Source: an uncultured Muribaculaceae bacterium | GTDB taxonomy: Bacteria; Bacteroidota; Bacteroidia; Bacteroidales; Muribaculaceae | NCBI GenBank assembly: GCA_910578075.1 | Contig: CAJTPK010000001.1 | Location: forward strand, 113,867 to 177,866 | DNA length: 64,000 nucleotides | Direction of reading: 5' to 3' | Shown: one piece after another, positions 17,179 through 25,939 of the stretch | How positions within the stretch are numbered: the stretch's first letter is position 1 | Layout: each line of letters begins with the position of its first letter | Notes under the pieces: model-generated | Told to the model about the DNA's origin: nothing | The model's database searches: none | The model's input: the letters and a program-made list of their open reading frames with translations, nothing else | Translations under genes and position numbers: made by a program

Positions 17179-19146
17179 CTACCATATCACCACGCGTTCA
17201 GACTCAGGCAAAAACATCGCATCTCTTTCTTTAATGTCAAATGCCTTGACAAACTCATCTATATTCTTTAGAGTTGCGTTTACTCGGTATTCTCCAAGTG
17301 AATGCGGATCTGTCTTGGTCCGGGATAGGATTTCCTCTTCTCTGATATTATTTGCCCAGACGTTGGCATAGGCAAGATAAAAGCGCTGTAAAGCGGAGAA
17401 GCCATCGATTTCCTGAATATTTTTCCCTTTCATATAATCGATGTAAGCTGTTAAAGCAATTCGAAGCCCCCCTTGGTCAGCAATATTCTCTCCTAATGTG
17501 AAACGTCCGTTAGCATGAACACCGGGCGCCACTTCCAAAGCGTCAAACTGTGCGACAAGTTTATCAGCCAGAACTGTGAATTTCTCAACATCTTCTTTCT
17601 GCCACCAGTCTGACAAATTGCCGTTTCCATCAAATTGGCGCCCTGAATCATCAAAGCCATGAGTCATCTCATGACCTATCACAACTCCAATAGCGCCATA
17701 GTTCTGTGCATCATCAGCTGTCAGATCAAAATATGGAGCCTGAAGAATTCCAGCAGGAAAACATATCTCGTTTGTTGTCGGATTATAATATGCATTGACT
17801 GTCTGCGGGGTCATATGCCACTCTTCTCTGTCAACTGGTTTACCCAACTTTTGATAATTATCCTGCGCATACCATTTCGCTGCCTCGCTCACATTTTCAA
17901 GATACGACTTATCTGGATCAATCTGTATGCCGGAATAATCTTTCCATTTATCGGGATAGCCGATTTTAACAGTAAATGTTGACAACTTCTCAAGTGCCTT
18001 GGACTTAGTTGTATCTGACATCCAACTAAGATTCCTGATATGTTTGCCAAGTGAGCTGCGAAGATTCTCCACAAGCTGCTGCATGTATTCTTTATTCTCT
18101 TCCGGAAAATACTTTTTAACATACAATTCACCGACAGCTTCTCCAAACATTGAGTTAGGAATCGTCATGACTCTTTTCCATCGGGGTTCCATCTCTTCGG
18201 TTCCGGACATTGTCTTGTCATACATCTCGAAGTTGGCTTCCTGAAAATCATCACTCATTAGATTTGATGATGAGGTGACAACATCTACAACCATCATATC
18301 CTTTATTTGCTGTAGAGTCAGAGAGGGGAGATATTCATTGATGAAATCTAAATATTTTACGGAGGTTATATTCGCCTTGTCTACATTGTCCAGTCCAAGG
18401 TGTTTGAAATACATTTCCCAGTCAATATTCGGATATGTTTTTTTAATATACTCCATTGTCAACATGTTGTATCTCAATTTAGGATCACGTCTCTCTTCAC
18501 GCGTTTTTTTATTCTTTGCGATCTCTGTCTCTATCTTGATAACATTTTCCCAAACGCGTTGACATGATTGGTTATCATAACCAATCAATTCCATCATGCG
18601 CTTTATATATCGTTCATAAGCTGACATAATTTTGTCGTTGGTTTCATTTCTTTCGAGATAGTAATCGCGATCGCCCAAACCGAGTCCTGCTTCTCCAATA
18701 TGCATTATATTCATATCAGCATCTTTTGCATCTGCACCTACGCCTGTGCCGAAGAAAGCTCCTCCAAGACCATTATGCAGCCATGCGAGTGTCTCTATGA
18801 AGTCCTCATCAGTCATAGCGTTGATCTTATCAACCATAGGTAAGACCGGAGCTGCTCCTTCACGGTTAAGTCGCTCGCTATCCATTCCCAAGGAATATAT
18901 ATCTGATACTTTCTGAGCATTAGTTCCTTTGATCTTTGATTCAGGATTATCAGATAGAGTGAGGATTAATTCTTTAAGTTGCTCACGTGCCTTTTCTCGC
19001 AATTGATCAAATGTTCCGAAACGTGAATACTCCGGACCCAACGGATTATTCTTCATCCATCCCCCACACGCGTACATATAAAAATTATCACAAGGATTAA
19101 TATTTATATCAAGATTCGCTTTATCTATTCCGTGTTTATCTAGCAT
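17179..19146 (-). CDS. pepO: M13-family metallopeptidase (PepO-like) without a signal peptide
   Basis: A 655-residue neprilysin-family zinc endopeptidase. The active site HEMTH is at residues 492-496 in GVVIGHEMTHGFDDSG, with the downstream GENIADQGGLRIA carrying the third ligand Glu and the catalytic Asp. It ends in the typical C-terminal tryptophan (RVVIW). Unlike its paralogue at 52.4 kb, it starts directly with the mature domain (MLDKHGIDKANLD). An in-frame TAA two codons before the ATG rules out an upstream signal peptide in this sequence, so cytoplasmic location is inferred. It lies 26 nt after the ABC-F gene and 4 nt before aroE. Confidence 0.93.
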   Translation of the reverse strand: MLDKHGIDKANLDININPCDNFYMYACGGWMKNNPLGPEYSRFGTFDQLREKAREQLKELILTLSDNPESKIKGTNAQKVSDIYSLGMDSERLNREGAAPVLPMVDKINAMTDEDFIETLAWLHNGLGGAFFGTGVGADAKDADMNIMHIGEAGLGLGDRDYYLERNETNDKIMSAYERYIKRMMELIGYDNQSCQRVWENVIKIETEIAKNKKTREERRDPKLRYNMLTMEYIKKTYPNIDWEMYFKHLGLDNVDKANITSVKYLDFINEYLPSLTLQQIKDMMVVDVVTSSSNLMSDDFQEANFEMYDKTMSGTEEMEPRWKRVMTIPNSMFGEAVGELYVKKYFPEENKEYMQQLVENLRSSLGKHIRNLSWMSDTTKSKALEKLSTFTVKIGYPDKWKDYSGIQIDPDKSYLENVSEAAKWYAQDNYQKLGKPVDREEWHMTPQTVNAYYNPTTNEICFPAGILQAPYFDLTADDAQNYGAIGVVIGHEMTHGFDDSGRQFDGNGNLSDWWQKEDVEKFTVLADKLVAQFDALEVAPGVHANGRFTLGENIADQGGLRIALTAYIDYMKGKNIQEIDGFSALQRFYLAYANVWANNIREEEILSRTKTDPHSLGEYRVNATLKNIDEFVKAFDIKERDAMFLPESERVVIW

Positions 19147-19172
19147 ATCTTATTATAAGAAAGAGTTCAAAA

Positions 19173-21161
19173 CTATTGATTTAAAATTTCTTCGAGTTCC
19201 ATCTGTGAAAGTTCCCACATAGACATGGCATTTTCAAGATCCTTACCAACGCGGGAATAAGCCGTCAAAGTTTCTTCACTTGTATCTCCGGCTGATATTT
19301 TTGCTTCAAGCTCCTTCTGAAGGTTCTCTATTTCTGAAATTTTATCTTCTGATTTTTTGACATTCTTTTCCGCTTTGGAAATTAATCGTGCACGCTCTTT
19401 CTGTTCTGCATAAGTTAATTTCCGTTCAGGCTTGTTTTCAGAAGTATTCTCAACTGGTTTGGGGTCAGTTACAATCCCAGACGATACCTTTTCTTGTTTA
19501 TCAGCTTTATCAGCAGATGAGGGAGATTTAGATAATTCAAGATCTGAAAGTTGATTAATATTCTTCTTTCTAAGGAATTCATAGATTCCACCCAAATTTT
19601 CTTTTACATTTCCTCCGCCAAACTCATATACTTTTTCAACCAAACCGTCAAGGAAATATCGATCGTGACTGACTATTATCACAGTACCGTCAAAATCTTT
19701 AATCGCATCTTTCAGAATATCTTTTGTTTTCATATCCAGATGGTTGGTCGGCTCATCAAGGATAAGGAGGTTGACCGGTTCAAGGAGTAGTTTTATCATC
19801 GCAAGACGCGTTTTCTCACCTCCGGAAAGAACTTTAACCTTCTTGTCGATGTCCTCACCGCCAAACATGAATGCTCCAAGAATATCGCGTACCTTTGTGC
19901 GAATATCGCCAACTGCCACATTATCAATGGTCTCAAATACTGTCAGGCTCTCATCAAGTAGCTGTGCCTGATTCTGAGCAAAATATCCGATCTTGACATT
20001 ATGACCGATTTTTAATGTTCCAGTATATGGAATTTCACCCATGATACATTTCACTAAAGTCGATTTTCCCTCACCGTTTTTACCAACGAAAGCAACCTTT
20101 TCACCTCGCCGAATTGTGAACTCGGCATGATCGAATACCTGATGATCGCCATAGGCTTTTCCAAGATTTTCCACTATCAATGGATAGTCTCCGGAACGTG
20201 GGGCAGGGGGGAATTTCAATCTAAGATGTGAATTGTCAACCTCATCCACTTCAATCGGCACAATCTTCTCCAATTGCTTTATACGGCTCTGAACTTGCAC
20301 TGCCTTTGTTGCCTTGTAACGAAAACGCTCTATAAAATCTTTTATATCCGCGATTTGCTTCTGTTGGTTTTCATAAGCTCTCATTTGCTGTTCCACCCGC
20401 TCTTTACGTAATTCAACAAACTTCGAGTAGTTGACTTTGTAATCATATGCCTTACCACATGAAATCTCTATCGTGCGCTTTGTTACATTGTCAAGGAATG
20501 CACGGTCATGGCTGACAAGTACTACAGCCTTTGCTTTAGTCTGCATGAACTGCTCGAGCCATTGTATAGATTCAATGTCAAGATGATTGGTCGGCTCATC
20601 AAGAAGAAGCACATCCGGACGGCGAAGCAATATTTTTGCAAGTTCAACGCGCATTCTCCATCCTCCCGAAAATTCAGAAGTCGGTCGGTTGAAATCCTCC
20701 CTTACGAAACCGAGACCTGTTAGCGTACGTTCTATCTCAGCCTCCATATTTTCTGCACCTTCTATCGCGACTCTTTCATTGAGATATTCAAGTCGCAACA
20801 GCAGAGCATTATAATCATCGGACTCATAATCTTCCCTTTGAAGCAACTGCTTATTTATATCCTCAATTTCACGTCTGATTCCGATAAGGTCTGAGAATGC
20901 TTTTTTTGTCTCGTCAATAAGTGTAGTTGAATCCGCAAGCTTCATCTGCTGCGGAAGATAACCTATCGTAATTTCATTAGGTTTTGATATATTTCCAGAT
21001 GTGGGATTTTGCAATCCGGCCAAGATTTTCAATAAAGTCGATTTCCCGGCTCCATTTTTTCCAACAAGAGCAATTTTATCAGTTTTGTTTATGACAAAAC
21101 TAATGTCAGTGAATAACGGACGTGCTGAAAATTCAACTCCCAGACTATTTATAGATACCAT
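19173..21161 (-). CDS. ABC-F family ribosome-associated ATPase
   Basis: A 662-residue protein with two ABC ATPase domains and no membrane segments, so ABC-F rather than a transporter. Domain 1 has Walker A GKNGAGKST and SGGWRMRVELAKILLRRPDV with DEPTNHLD. Domain 2 has GKNGEGKST and SGGEKTRLAMIKLL with DEPTNHLD. Between them is the charged linker (P-site tRNA interaction motif region). The C-terminal ~100 residues are a charged coiled coil (SKAEKNVKKSEDKISEIE). ABC-F proteins act on the ribosomal E site in translation regulation; some confer antibiotic protection. This one looks like the housekeeping Uup/YdiF type, and the subtype is not certain. It is the first gene of the operon. Confidence 0.92.
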   Translation of the reverse strand: MVSINSLGVEFSARPLFTDISFVINKTDKIALVGKNGAGKSTLLKILAGLQNPTSGNISKPNEITIGYLPQQMKLADSTTLIDETKKAFSDLIGIRREIEDINKQLLQREDYESDDYNALLLRLEYLNERVAIEGAENMEAEIERTLTGLGFVREDFNRPTSEFSGGWRMRVELAKILLRRPDVLLLDEPTNHLDIESIQWLEQFMQTKAKAVVLVSHDRAFLDNVTKRTIEISCGKAYDYKVNYSKFVELRKERVEQQMRAYENQQKQIADIKDFIERFRYKATKAVQVQSRIKQLEKIVPIEVDEVDNSHLRLKFPPAPRSGDYPLIVENLGKAYGDHQVFDHAEFTIRRGEKVAFVGKNGEGKSTLVKCIMGEIPYTGTLKIGHNVKIGYFAQNQAQLLDESLTVFETIDNVAVGDIRTKVRDILGAFMFGGEDIDKKVKVLSGGEKTRLAMIKLLLEPVNLLILDEPTNHLDMKTKDILKDAIKDFDGTVIIVSHDRYFLDGLVEKVYEFGGGNVKENLGGIYEFLRKKNINQLSDLELSKSPSSADKADKQEKVSSGIVTDPKPVENTSENKPERKLTYAEQKERARLISKAEKNVKKSEDKISEIENLQKELEAKISAGDTSEETLTAYSRVGKDLENAMSMWELSQMELEEILNQ

Positions 21162-21273
21162 TGTATAATTTTATTCCCATTTATTCTTTTATCAAGTAAC
21201 TGTACTCGCATCGGAATTAGATTCATTTTATCATTGAGCATGAACAGATACTTATATACAAAATTAAACAAAA

Positions 21274-21302
21274 AAAAGCAGATGAGGAAATCATCTGCTT
21301 TT
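21274..21302 (-). terminator. terminator after groEL
   Basis: A 12-bp perfect stem (AAAAGCAGATGA / TCATCTGCTTTT) with a 5-nt loop. Read on the minus strand it is followed by a T-rich tract. It lies 37 nt downstream of the groEL stop codon and separates groESL from the ABC-F operon. Confidence 0.78.
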
Positions 21303-21338
21303 CATTTCAATATGCGGTTGTAATATTACATACTCATT

Positions 21339-22976
21339 TTACATCATGCCGCCCATTCCGCCCATTCCTGGAGCTGCCATCGGTGCAGCAGGCGTATCCT
21401 CTTTCTTATCTGCGATAACGCATTCTGTAGTGAGGAACATTCCTGCGATGCTCGATGCATTCTCAAGTGCAACTCTTGTAACCTTTGCAGGATCTATAAC
21501 ACCCGTTGAGAAGAAATTCTCAAATGTATCAGTTCGTGCGTTATAGCCGAAATCATCCTTACCATCTTTAACCTTCTGAAGAATTACAGCTCCCTCAACG
21601 CCTGCATTATTCATGATCTGACGCATTGGTTCTTCTATGGCTCTGCGTATAATGGCAATACCGGTATTCTCATCCTCATTCACACCCTTAAGCTGCTCCA
21701 ATGCAGGGAGACAACGGATATATGCGACACCTCCTCCGGGAACAATACCTTCGGCAATAGCAGCACGTGTAGCAGACAATGCGTCATCAACACGGTCCTT
21801 CTTCTCTTTCATCTCTACCTCGGAAGGAGCCCCGATATATAATACGGCCACTCCACCTGCGAGCTTAGCCAGACGCTCTTGGAGCTTTTCCTTATCGTAG
21901 TTGGATGTTGTAGTCTCTATCTGAGCTTTAATCTGATTTACACGATTGGAAATAGCTTCTTTAGATCCGGCTCCGTTTACGATAATGGTGTTGTCTTTAT
22001 TGACTGTTACTTTCTCAGCAGTTCCGAGGTCATTGACACCTGCCTGTGAAAGCTGCATACCTTTAACTTCGCTTACGACTGTGCCGCCTGTAAGAACTGC
22101 AATATCTTCCAACATTTCTTTACGACGATCACCAAATCCGGGAGCCTTGACAGCACATATCTTTAGAGATCCACGCAGTCTGTTTACAACAAGAGTAGCA
22201 AGAGCCTCGTTGTCAACATCTTCTGCAATTATGAGAAGAGGACGACCCGATTGTGCTACTGCCTCAAGAATAGGCAACATATCTTTTAGGTTGGAAATCT
22301 TCTTGTCATAGAGAAGGATATAGGGAGAATCCATCTCGCATTCCATCTTCTCGCTGTTTGTCACGAAATAGGGTGAGATATATCCTCTGTCAAATTGCAT
22401 ACCCTCAACCACATCAACTGTAGTTTCAGTTCCTTTTGCCTCTTCAACTGTAATGACACCCTCTTTTTTCACTTTCTGCATGGCTTCTGCTATAAGACGA
22501 CCGATCTCCTCGTCATTATTCGCAGATATGCGTGCTACATTCTCTATTTTACTGATGTCATCGTCCACCTCCTGGCTTTGAGCCTTGATTCCCTCAACAA
22601 CTACTGAAACAGCCTTGTCAATACCTCTTTTGAGATCCATGGGATTAGCACCAGCCGCTACATTTTTGAGACCGACATTTACAATTGCCTGAGCAAGCAC
22701 GGTTGCGGTTGTAGTTCCGTCACCTGCCTGATCCCCGGTCTTGGATGCAACCTCCTTTACAAGCTGTGCACCCATATTCTGGAATGGATCCTCAAGCTCT
22801 ACCTCTCGTGCAACAGTCACACCATCTTTTGTGATATGAGGTGCACCGAATTTCTTTTCAATAATTACATTACGCCCTTTGGGGCCAAGTGTTACTTTTA
22901 CAGCATCTGCCAATGCATCAACACCGTTCTTAAGCTCTTCGCGGGCTTTTATATTGAATTTAATATCTTTTGCCAT
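21339..22976 (-). CDS. groL: chaperonin GroEL (Hsp60)
   Basis: A 545-residue chaperonin large subunit that folds proteins in an ATP-driven double ring with GroES. The sequence is full-length and canonical from MAKDIKFNIKAREELKNGVD through the ATP-binding GDGTTTATVLAQAI to the flexible Gly-Met tail GMGGMGGMM. It follows groES by 14 nt in the standard groES-groEL order and ends at a terminator. No CIRCE inverted repeat was noticed upstream of groES, as expected for Bacteroidetes. Confidence 0.99.
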   Translation of the reverse strand: MAKDIKFNIKAREELKNGVDALADAVKVTLGPKGRNVIIEKKFGAPHITKDGVTVAREVELEDPFQNMGAQLVKEVASKTGDQAGDGTTTATVLAQAIVNVGLKNVAAGANPMDLKRGIDKAVSVVVEGIKAQSQEVDDDISKIENVARISANNDEEIGRLIAEAMQKVKKEGVITVEEAKGTETTVDVVEGMQFDRGYISPYFVTNSEKMECEMDSPYILLYDKKISNLKDMLPILEAVAQSGRPLLIIAEDVDNEALATLVVNRLRGSLKICAVKAPGFGDRRKEMLEDIAVLTGGTVVSEVKGMQLSQAGVNDLGTAEKVTVNKDNTIIVNGAGSKEAISNRVNQIKAQIETTTSNYDKEKLQERLAKLAGGVAVLYIGAPSEVEMKEKKDRVDDALSATRAAIAEGIVPGGGVAYIRCLPALEQLKGVNEDENTGIAIIRRAIEEPMRQIMNNAGVEGAVILQKVKDGKDDFGYNARTDTFENFFSTGVIDPAKVTRVALENASSIAGMFLTTECVIADKKEDTPAAPMAAPGMGGMGGMM

Positions 22977-22990
22977 GATTATATATGTTT

Positions 22991-23263
22991 TTAGTCAATG
23001 ATTGCAAGAACATCGTTCTGGCGCATCATCAGATATTTTGTTCCTTCGAATTCAATCTCTGTGCCAGCATATTTTCCATAGAGCACAGTATCTCCGGCCT
23101 TGAGCTGCATAGGCTCATCTTTTGTGCCGTTCCCGACAGCTATTACTTTGCCTTTAAGTGGTTTTTCTTTAGCAGAATCCGGAATGATGATTCCACCCAT
23201 GGTAACTTCTTCAGCGGCAGTAGGTTCGATAAGAACTCTGTCTGCCAACGGTCTGATACTCAT
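22991..23263 (-). CDS. groS: co-chaperonin GroES
   Basis: A 90-residue co-chaperonin that caps the GroEL ring. The canonical start MSIRPLADRVLIEP is present, with a mobile loop region around EEVTMGGIIIPDSAKEKP and the domain-closing VLYGKYAGTEIEFEGTKYL. The length is normal. It is the first gene of the groESL operon; the ~165-nt AT-rich upstream region to the amylase terminator should hold its promoter, though I found no exact TAnnTTTG match. Confidence 0.98.
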   Translation of the reverse strand: MSIRPLADRVLIEPTAAEEVTMGGIIIPDSAKEKPLKGKVIAVGNGTKDEPMQLKAGDTVLYGKYAGTEIEFEGTKYLMMRQNDVLAIID

Positions 23264-23380
23264 AATTATTTAATTATATAGGTTAATTTATTTATAATTT
23301 CTATTTTGATATTGCAAAAATCGTGCCAATACATTGTCCGTGGATATTAATACATCCATATAATATAACGCGTTTCAAAG

Positions 23381-23411
23381 AAAAGGGTTCGACATTTTGC
23401 CAAACCCTTTT
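23381..23411 (-). terminator. terminator after the amylase gene
   Basis: A 9-bp stem (AAAAGGGTT / AACCCTTTT) enclosing a 13-nt loop, 17 nt downstream of the minus-strand amylase stop codon. Only a short mixed T-run follows on that strand. Confidence 0.6.
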
Positions 23412-23428
23412 AAATATATAATATAAGT

Positions 23429-24865
23429 TTATTTCTGTATTATATAGGATCTTTCAGGACCTGCCAATCCACTTATACGCCCTTTTTTCACCTTGAATTC
23501 TTTCCCATAAACCACATCCTTGTATACTCCGTCCGGCAACGTGGTCGGAAGATTAAAGGAGTTTGACAATGTGCCGATATTGACAATCGCAGCTCCCTTT
23601 TTTCCTCTGCTGACAACAATCAGCTCTCCGTTATCTGAAATCTCAACAAGCTCCCGTTGTCCGGACATTGATGATCTGAATTTATTTACCGCAATGACCT
23701 CCGGATGCATGAATTCATCATTACCTCTTGCTCCCAACACATTGTTCCCCCAGTAATTTGTTCTTGTTGATCCTGCCGGACGACTGAAAAATAGGGGAGT
23801 GCCGTTTTGACGTGCTGTCAGGAAAACCCAACCTTGTCTTATCTGTGCATCAGTAAGATGTGCGGATTCGTGCGCGTTGGCGTATGTATCATGACTTTCC
23901 ACCCACGTTGTCAAATATTCAGGCGATGCCTGGTGATGAAAACTTTTTATATCCAGTCCATTTGCTGAGCGTTTTTCAAGCATCTCTCTGATCACATGGC
24001 CGTAGCTCGATGCTGTCTGACCCATATAATCTGCATACTCCGCTTCAGGGACACCCTTGTCTTGCAAAACCTCTCCATAAACAAACAGTGAGTCATAGGG
24101 TAGGGCGAGTTTAACCCCTTTCACACTCTTTCGTCCCGTGACCACATCCCAGAAATCATTCTCCTTTACACCAGATGCCGTATCTACAGGATCTGAATGA
24201 ACCCCTATATGTTTGGCTGTGTCGTACCTGAAGCCTCTTACACCCATAGACAGAAGATCATTCACAAATTCGAGATAATATTTTTGAAAATCCTTATTTT
24301 CTGTATTAACGTCAGGAAGCCCTCCCATAGCCCACAACGTACACTGAGTTCTATCACCATAGTTAGAAATAGGCACAAGTCCCTTGGAATGAAACATCTT
24401 GTCGCGCCCACCTACAGCCTTATAGAAATCTTCGCTTACAGCATCGACGTCAAATGCGGTATGATTCGGTAAAACATCTACAATGACCTTTACATTATAT
24501 TTCGCCGCAGAATCCATCATCTGCTTCATTTGCTCACGAGTGCCAACTATATTATTCCCAATTTTCCAATCGGTAGGTTGATAGTAATAATACCAGTTTC
24601 CCTCTGTAACATTCTCATCGAAGATCTTTTTTCCACTTCCTTCCGGCGCAAAACATTGCTGAACAGGAGAGGTTTGAACCATGGTAAATCCAGATTTGGC
24701 AATATCCTTCATATTCTTCGCAATTTCAGGAAAGCTCCAACTCCATGCATGAAGAATCGTACCTGTATTCACAGCATTTGGATCCACCGTGATACGATCC
24801 TTAGCCTGCAACCCCGTTGCGCCAATAAGTATAATAACACCTAATGTTGTTGATTTAGATAACAT
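23429..24865 (-). CDS. secreted GH13 α-amylase family protein
   Basis: A 478-residue glycoside hydrolase family 13 enzyme acting on α-1,4-glucans. Catalytic residues are visible: nucleophile D215 in RGFRYDTAKH, acid/base E265 in YGEVLQDKG, and the transition-state stabiliser D326 in ESHDTYANA. The N-terminal TIM-barrel segment includes VDVLPNHTAF. A signal peptide (hydrophobic GVIILIGATG, then LQAKDR) indicates export. A C-terminal β-domain ends at PERSYIIQK. It is not embedded in a susCD-type polysaccharide locus and stands alone with its own terminator. Confidence 0.92.
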   Translation of the reverse strand: MLSKSTTLGVIILIGATGLQAKDRITVDPNAVNTGTILHAWSWSFPEIAKNMKDIAKSGFTMVQTSPVQQCFAPEGSGKKIFDENVTEGNWYYYYQPTDWKIGNNIVGTREQMKQMMDSAAKYNVKVIVDVLPNHTAFDVDAVSEDFYKAVGGRDKMFHSKGLVPISNYGDRTQCTLWAMGGLPDVNTENKDFQKYYLEFVNDLLSMGVRGFRYDTAKHIGVHSDPVDTASGVKENDFWDVVTGRKSVKGVKLALPYDSLFVYGEVLQDKGVPEAEYADYMGQTASSYGHVIREMLEKRSANGLDIKSFHHQASPEYLTTWVESHDTYANAHESAHLTDAQIRQGWVFLTARQNGTPLFFSRPAGSTRTNYWGNNVLGARGNDEFMHPEVIAVNKFRSSMSGQRELVEISDNGELIVVSRGKKGAAIVNIGTLSNSFNLPTTLPDGVYKDVVYGKEFKVKKGRISGLAGPERSYIIQK

Positions 24866-25023
24866 TATTTATAAGAATTTAAAGTTAAGCTTAATGTTTT
24901 AATATATTTAAAGACATGCGAATTTAACAAAATATTTCAGTTTTCGCAAACAAGTGCACATCAACATTAAATCTGTGCTGAATAATAAATATTATTAAAA
25001 TTTGTATTTCAGCACTTTAATAT

Positions 25024-25054
25024 TTTGATGTTTTAAAACAAATATCTAATTTTG
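25024..25054 (+). promoter_or_regulatory. Bacteroidetes-type promoter for the NlpC/P60 gene
   Basis: TTTG at 25024-25027 and TAATTTTG at 25047-25054 are separated by 19 nt, an exact consensus match. The ATG lies 53 nt further on. Confidence 0.68.
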
Positions 25055-25107
25055 CAGAGCAAACAACAAATAACGGACTTTTAGTTCAGCAAAACGCTAA
25101 TCTTAAA

Positions 25108-25719
25108 ATGAATTGTAAAACTCTTATAGCGGCAGCTTTCTTTATAGTAAGCGGTGTTATTGCAAGCGCGCAGACACCCGTGAAAGTTTTGTCAGCACAT
25201 AATAAGATACACCATGAGCAATTGTCAAATGTCAAATCAAGACTTGACAAAAATGTCATAACAAATATGCTCAAGGACGATGTGGCAAAACGTGAAACAT
25301 CAGAATCCGACCTTTCAGAAGAATCCGCACGTCTTATTTCCGATTTACTTGGAGAAGCCAATAGATATATAGGAAGACCTTACGTTCATGGAGCAAAGGG
25401 GCCAAGAGCGTTCGACTGTTCCGGATTCACAAGCTATGTCTACCGCCAGTTCGGATATAAAATCAGTCCATCTTCAAGAACCCAGTATACAGAAGGAACA
25501 AAGGTTGACAGAAAAGATCTGAGAAAGGGTGATCTCGTTTTTTTCACCAGCCGTAGAAGTGGAAAAAATGTCGGTCACGTCGGAATTGTAGTAAGCGCTG
25601 ATAATTCCACTGGAAATTTCAAATTTATTCATGCAAGTATAAAAGGAGTGAAAGTAAGTGATTTTGAGGGATATTACCTCGGTCGCTATGTTGGTGCAAG
25701 AAGAATTATCAATGATTAA
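25108..25719 (+). CDS. exported NlpC/P60 cell-wall endopeptidase
   Basis: A 203-residue cysteine peptidase that cleaves peptidoglycan stem peptides. The catalytic triad is visible: C104 in FDCSGFTSYV, H157 in VGHVGIVV, and H175 in FIHAS. The domain also has RKGDLVFF. A signal peptide (CKTLIAAAFFIVSGVIASAQ) is followed by a ~50-residue linker, then the ~110-residue catalytic domain, so no extra cell-wall binding repeats are present. It has its own promoter and precedes the tRNA gene, whose promoter starts 33 nt after its stop. Confidence 0.93.
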   Translation: MNCKTLIAAAFFIVSGVIASAQTPVKVLSAHNKIHHEQLSNVKSRLDKNVITNMLKDDVAKRETSESDLSEESARLISDLLGEANRYIGRPYVHGAKGPRAFDCSGFTSYVYRQFGYKISPSSRTQYTEGTKVDRKDLRKGDLVFFTSRRSGKNVGHVGIVVSADNSTGNFKFIHASIKGVKVSDFEGYYLGRYVGARRIIND

Positions 25720-25752
25720 TTGAAATTTTTTTAAAAAAAAGTTGCTGAAAAA

Positions 25753-25784
25753 TTTGGTCAATTCAAATAAAACAGCTAATTTTG
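25753..25784 (+). promoter_or_regulatory. promoter of the tRNA-Gln gene
   Basis: TTTG at 25753-25756, a 20-nt gap and TAATTTTG at 25777-25784 form an exact match to the -33/-7 consensus. The tRNA begins 48 nt after it. Confidence 0.68.
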
Positions 25785-25832
25785 CAACGTCAAAAAGGGA
25801 AAGAGATTCCTAAAAGACTTAAAAATAAAAAT

Positions 25833-25903
25833 TGCCTTGTGGTGTAATGGTAGCACACCGGATTCTGGTTCCGTTTGTGAGAGTTCGAGTCTTTCCAAGG
25901 CAA
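25833..25903 (+). tRNA. tRNA-Gln (anticodon CUG)
   Basis: A 71-nt cloverleaf. The acceptor stem TGCCTTG pairs perfectly with CAAGGCA and the discriminator is A. The D arm is GTG...CAC. The anticodon loop TTCTGGT places CTG at 25865-25867. The T arm is GAGAG-TTCGAGT-CTTTC. The anticodon stem CCGGA/TCCGT has a C-T mismatch at its top pair. CCA is not encoded and must be added. The gene has its own promoter and terminator. Confidence 0.92.
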
Positions 25904-25908
25904 CTAAG

Positions 25909-25938
25909 AAAAGTGGAGATTTCAACCTCCACTTTTTT
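25909..25938 (+). terminator. terminator after the tRNA-Gln gene
   Basis: A 10-bp stem (AAAAGTGGAG / CTCCACTTTT) with an 8-nt loop, followed by a T-run. It starts 6 nt after the tRNA. Confidence 0.78.
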
Positions 25939-25939
25939 A

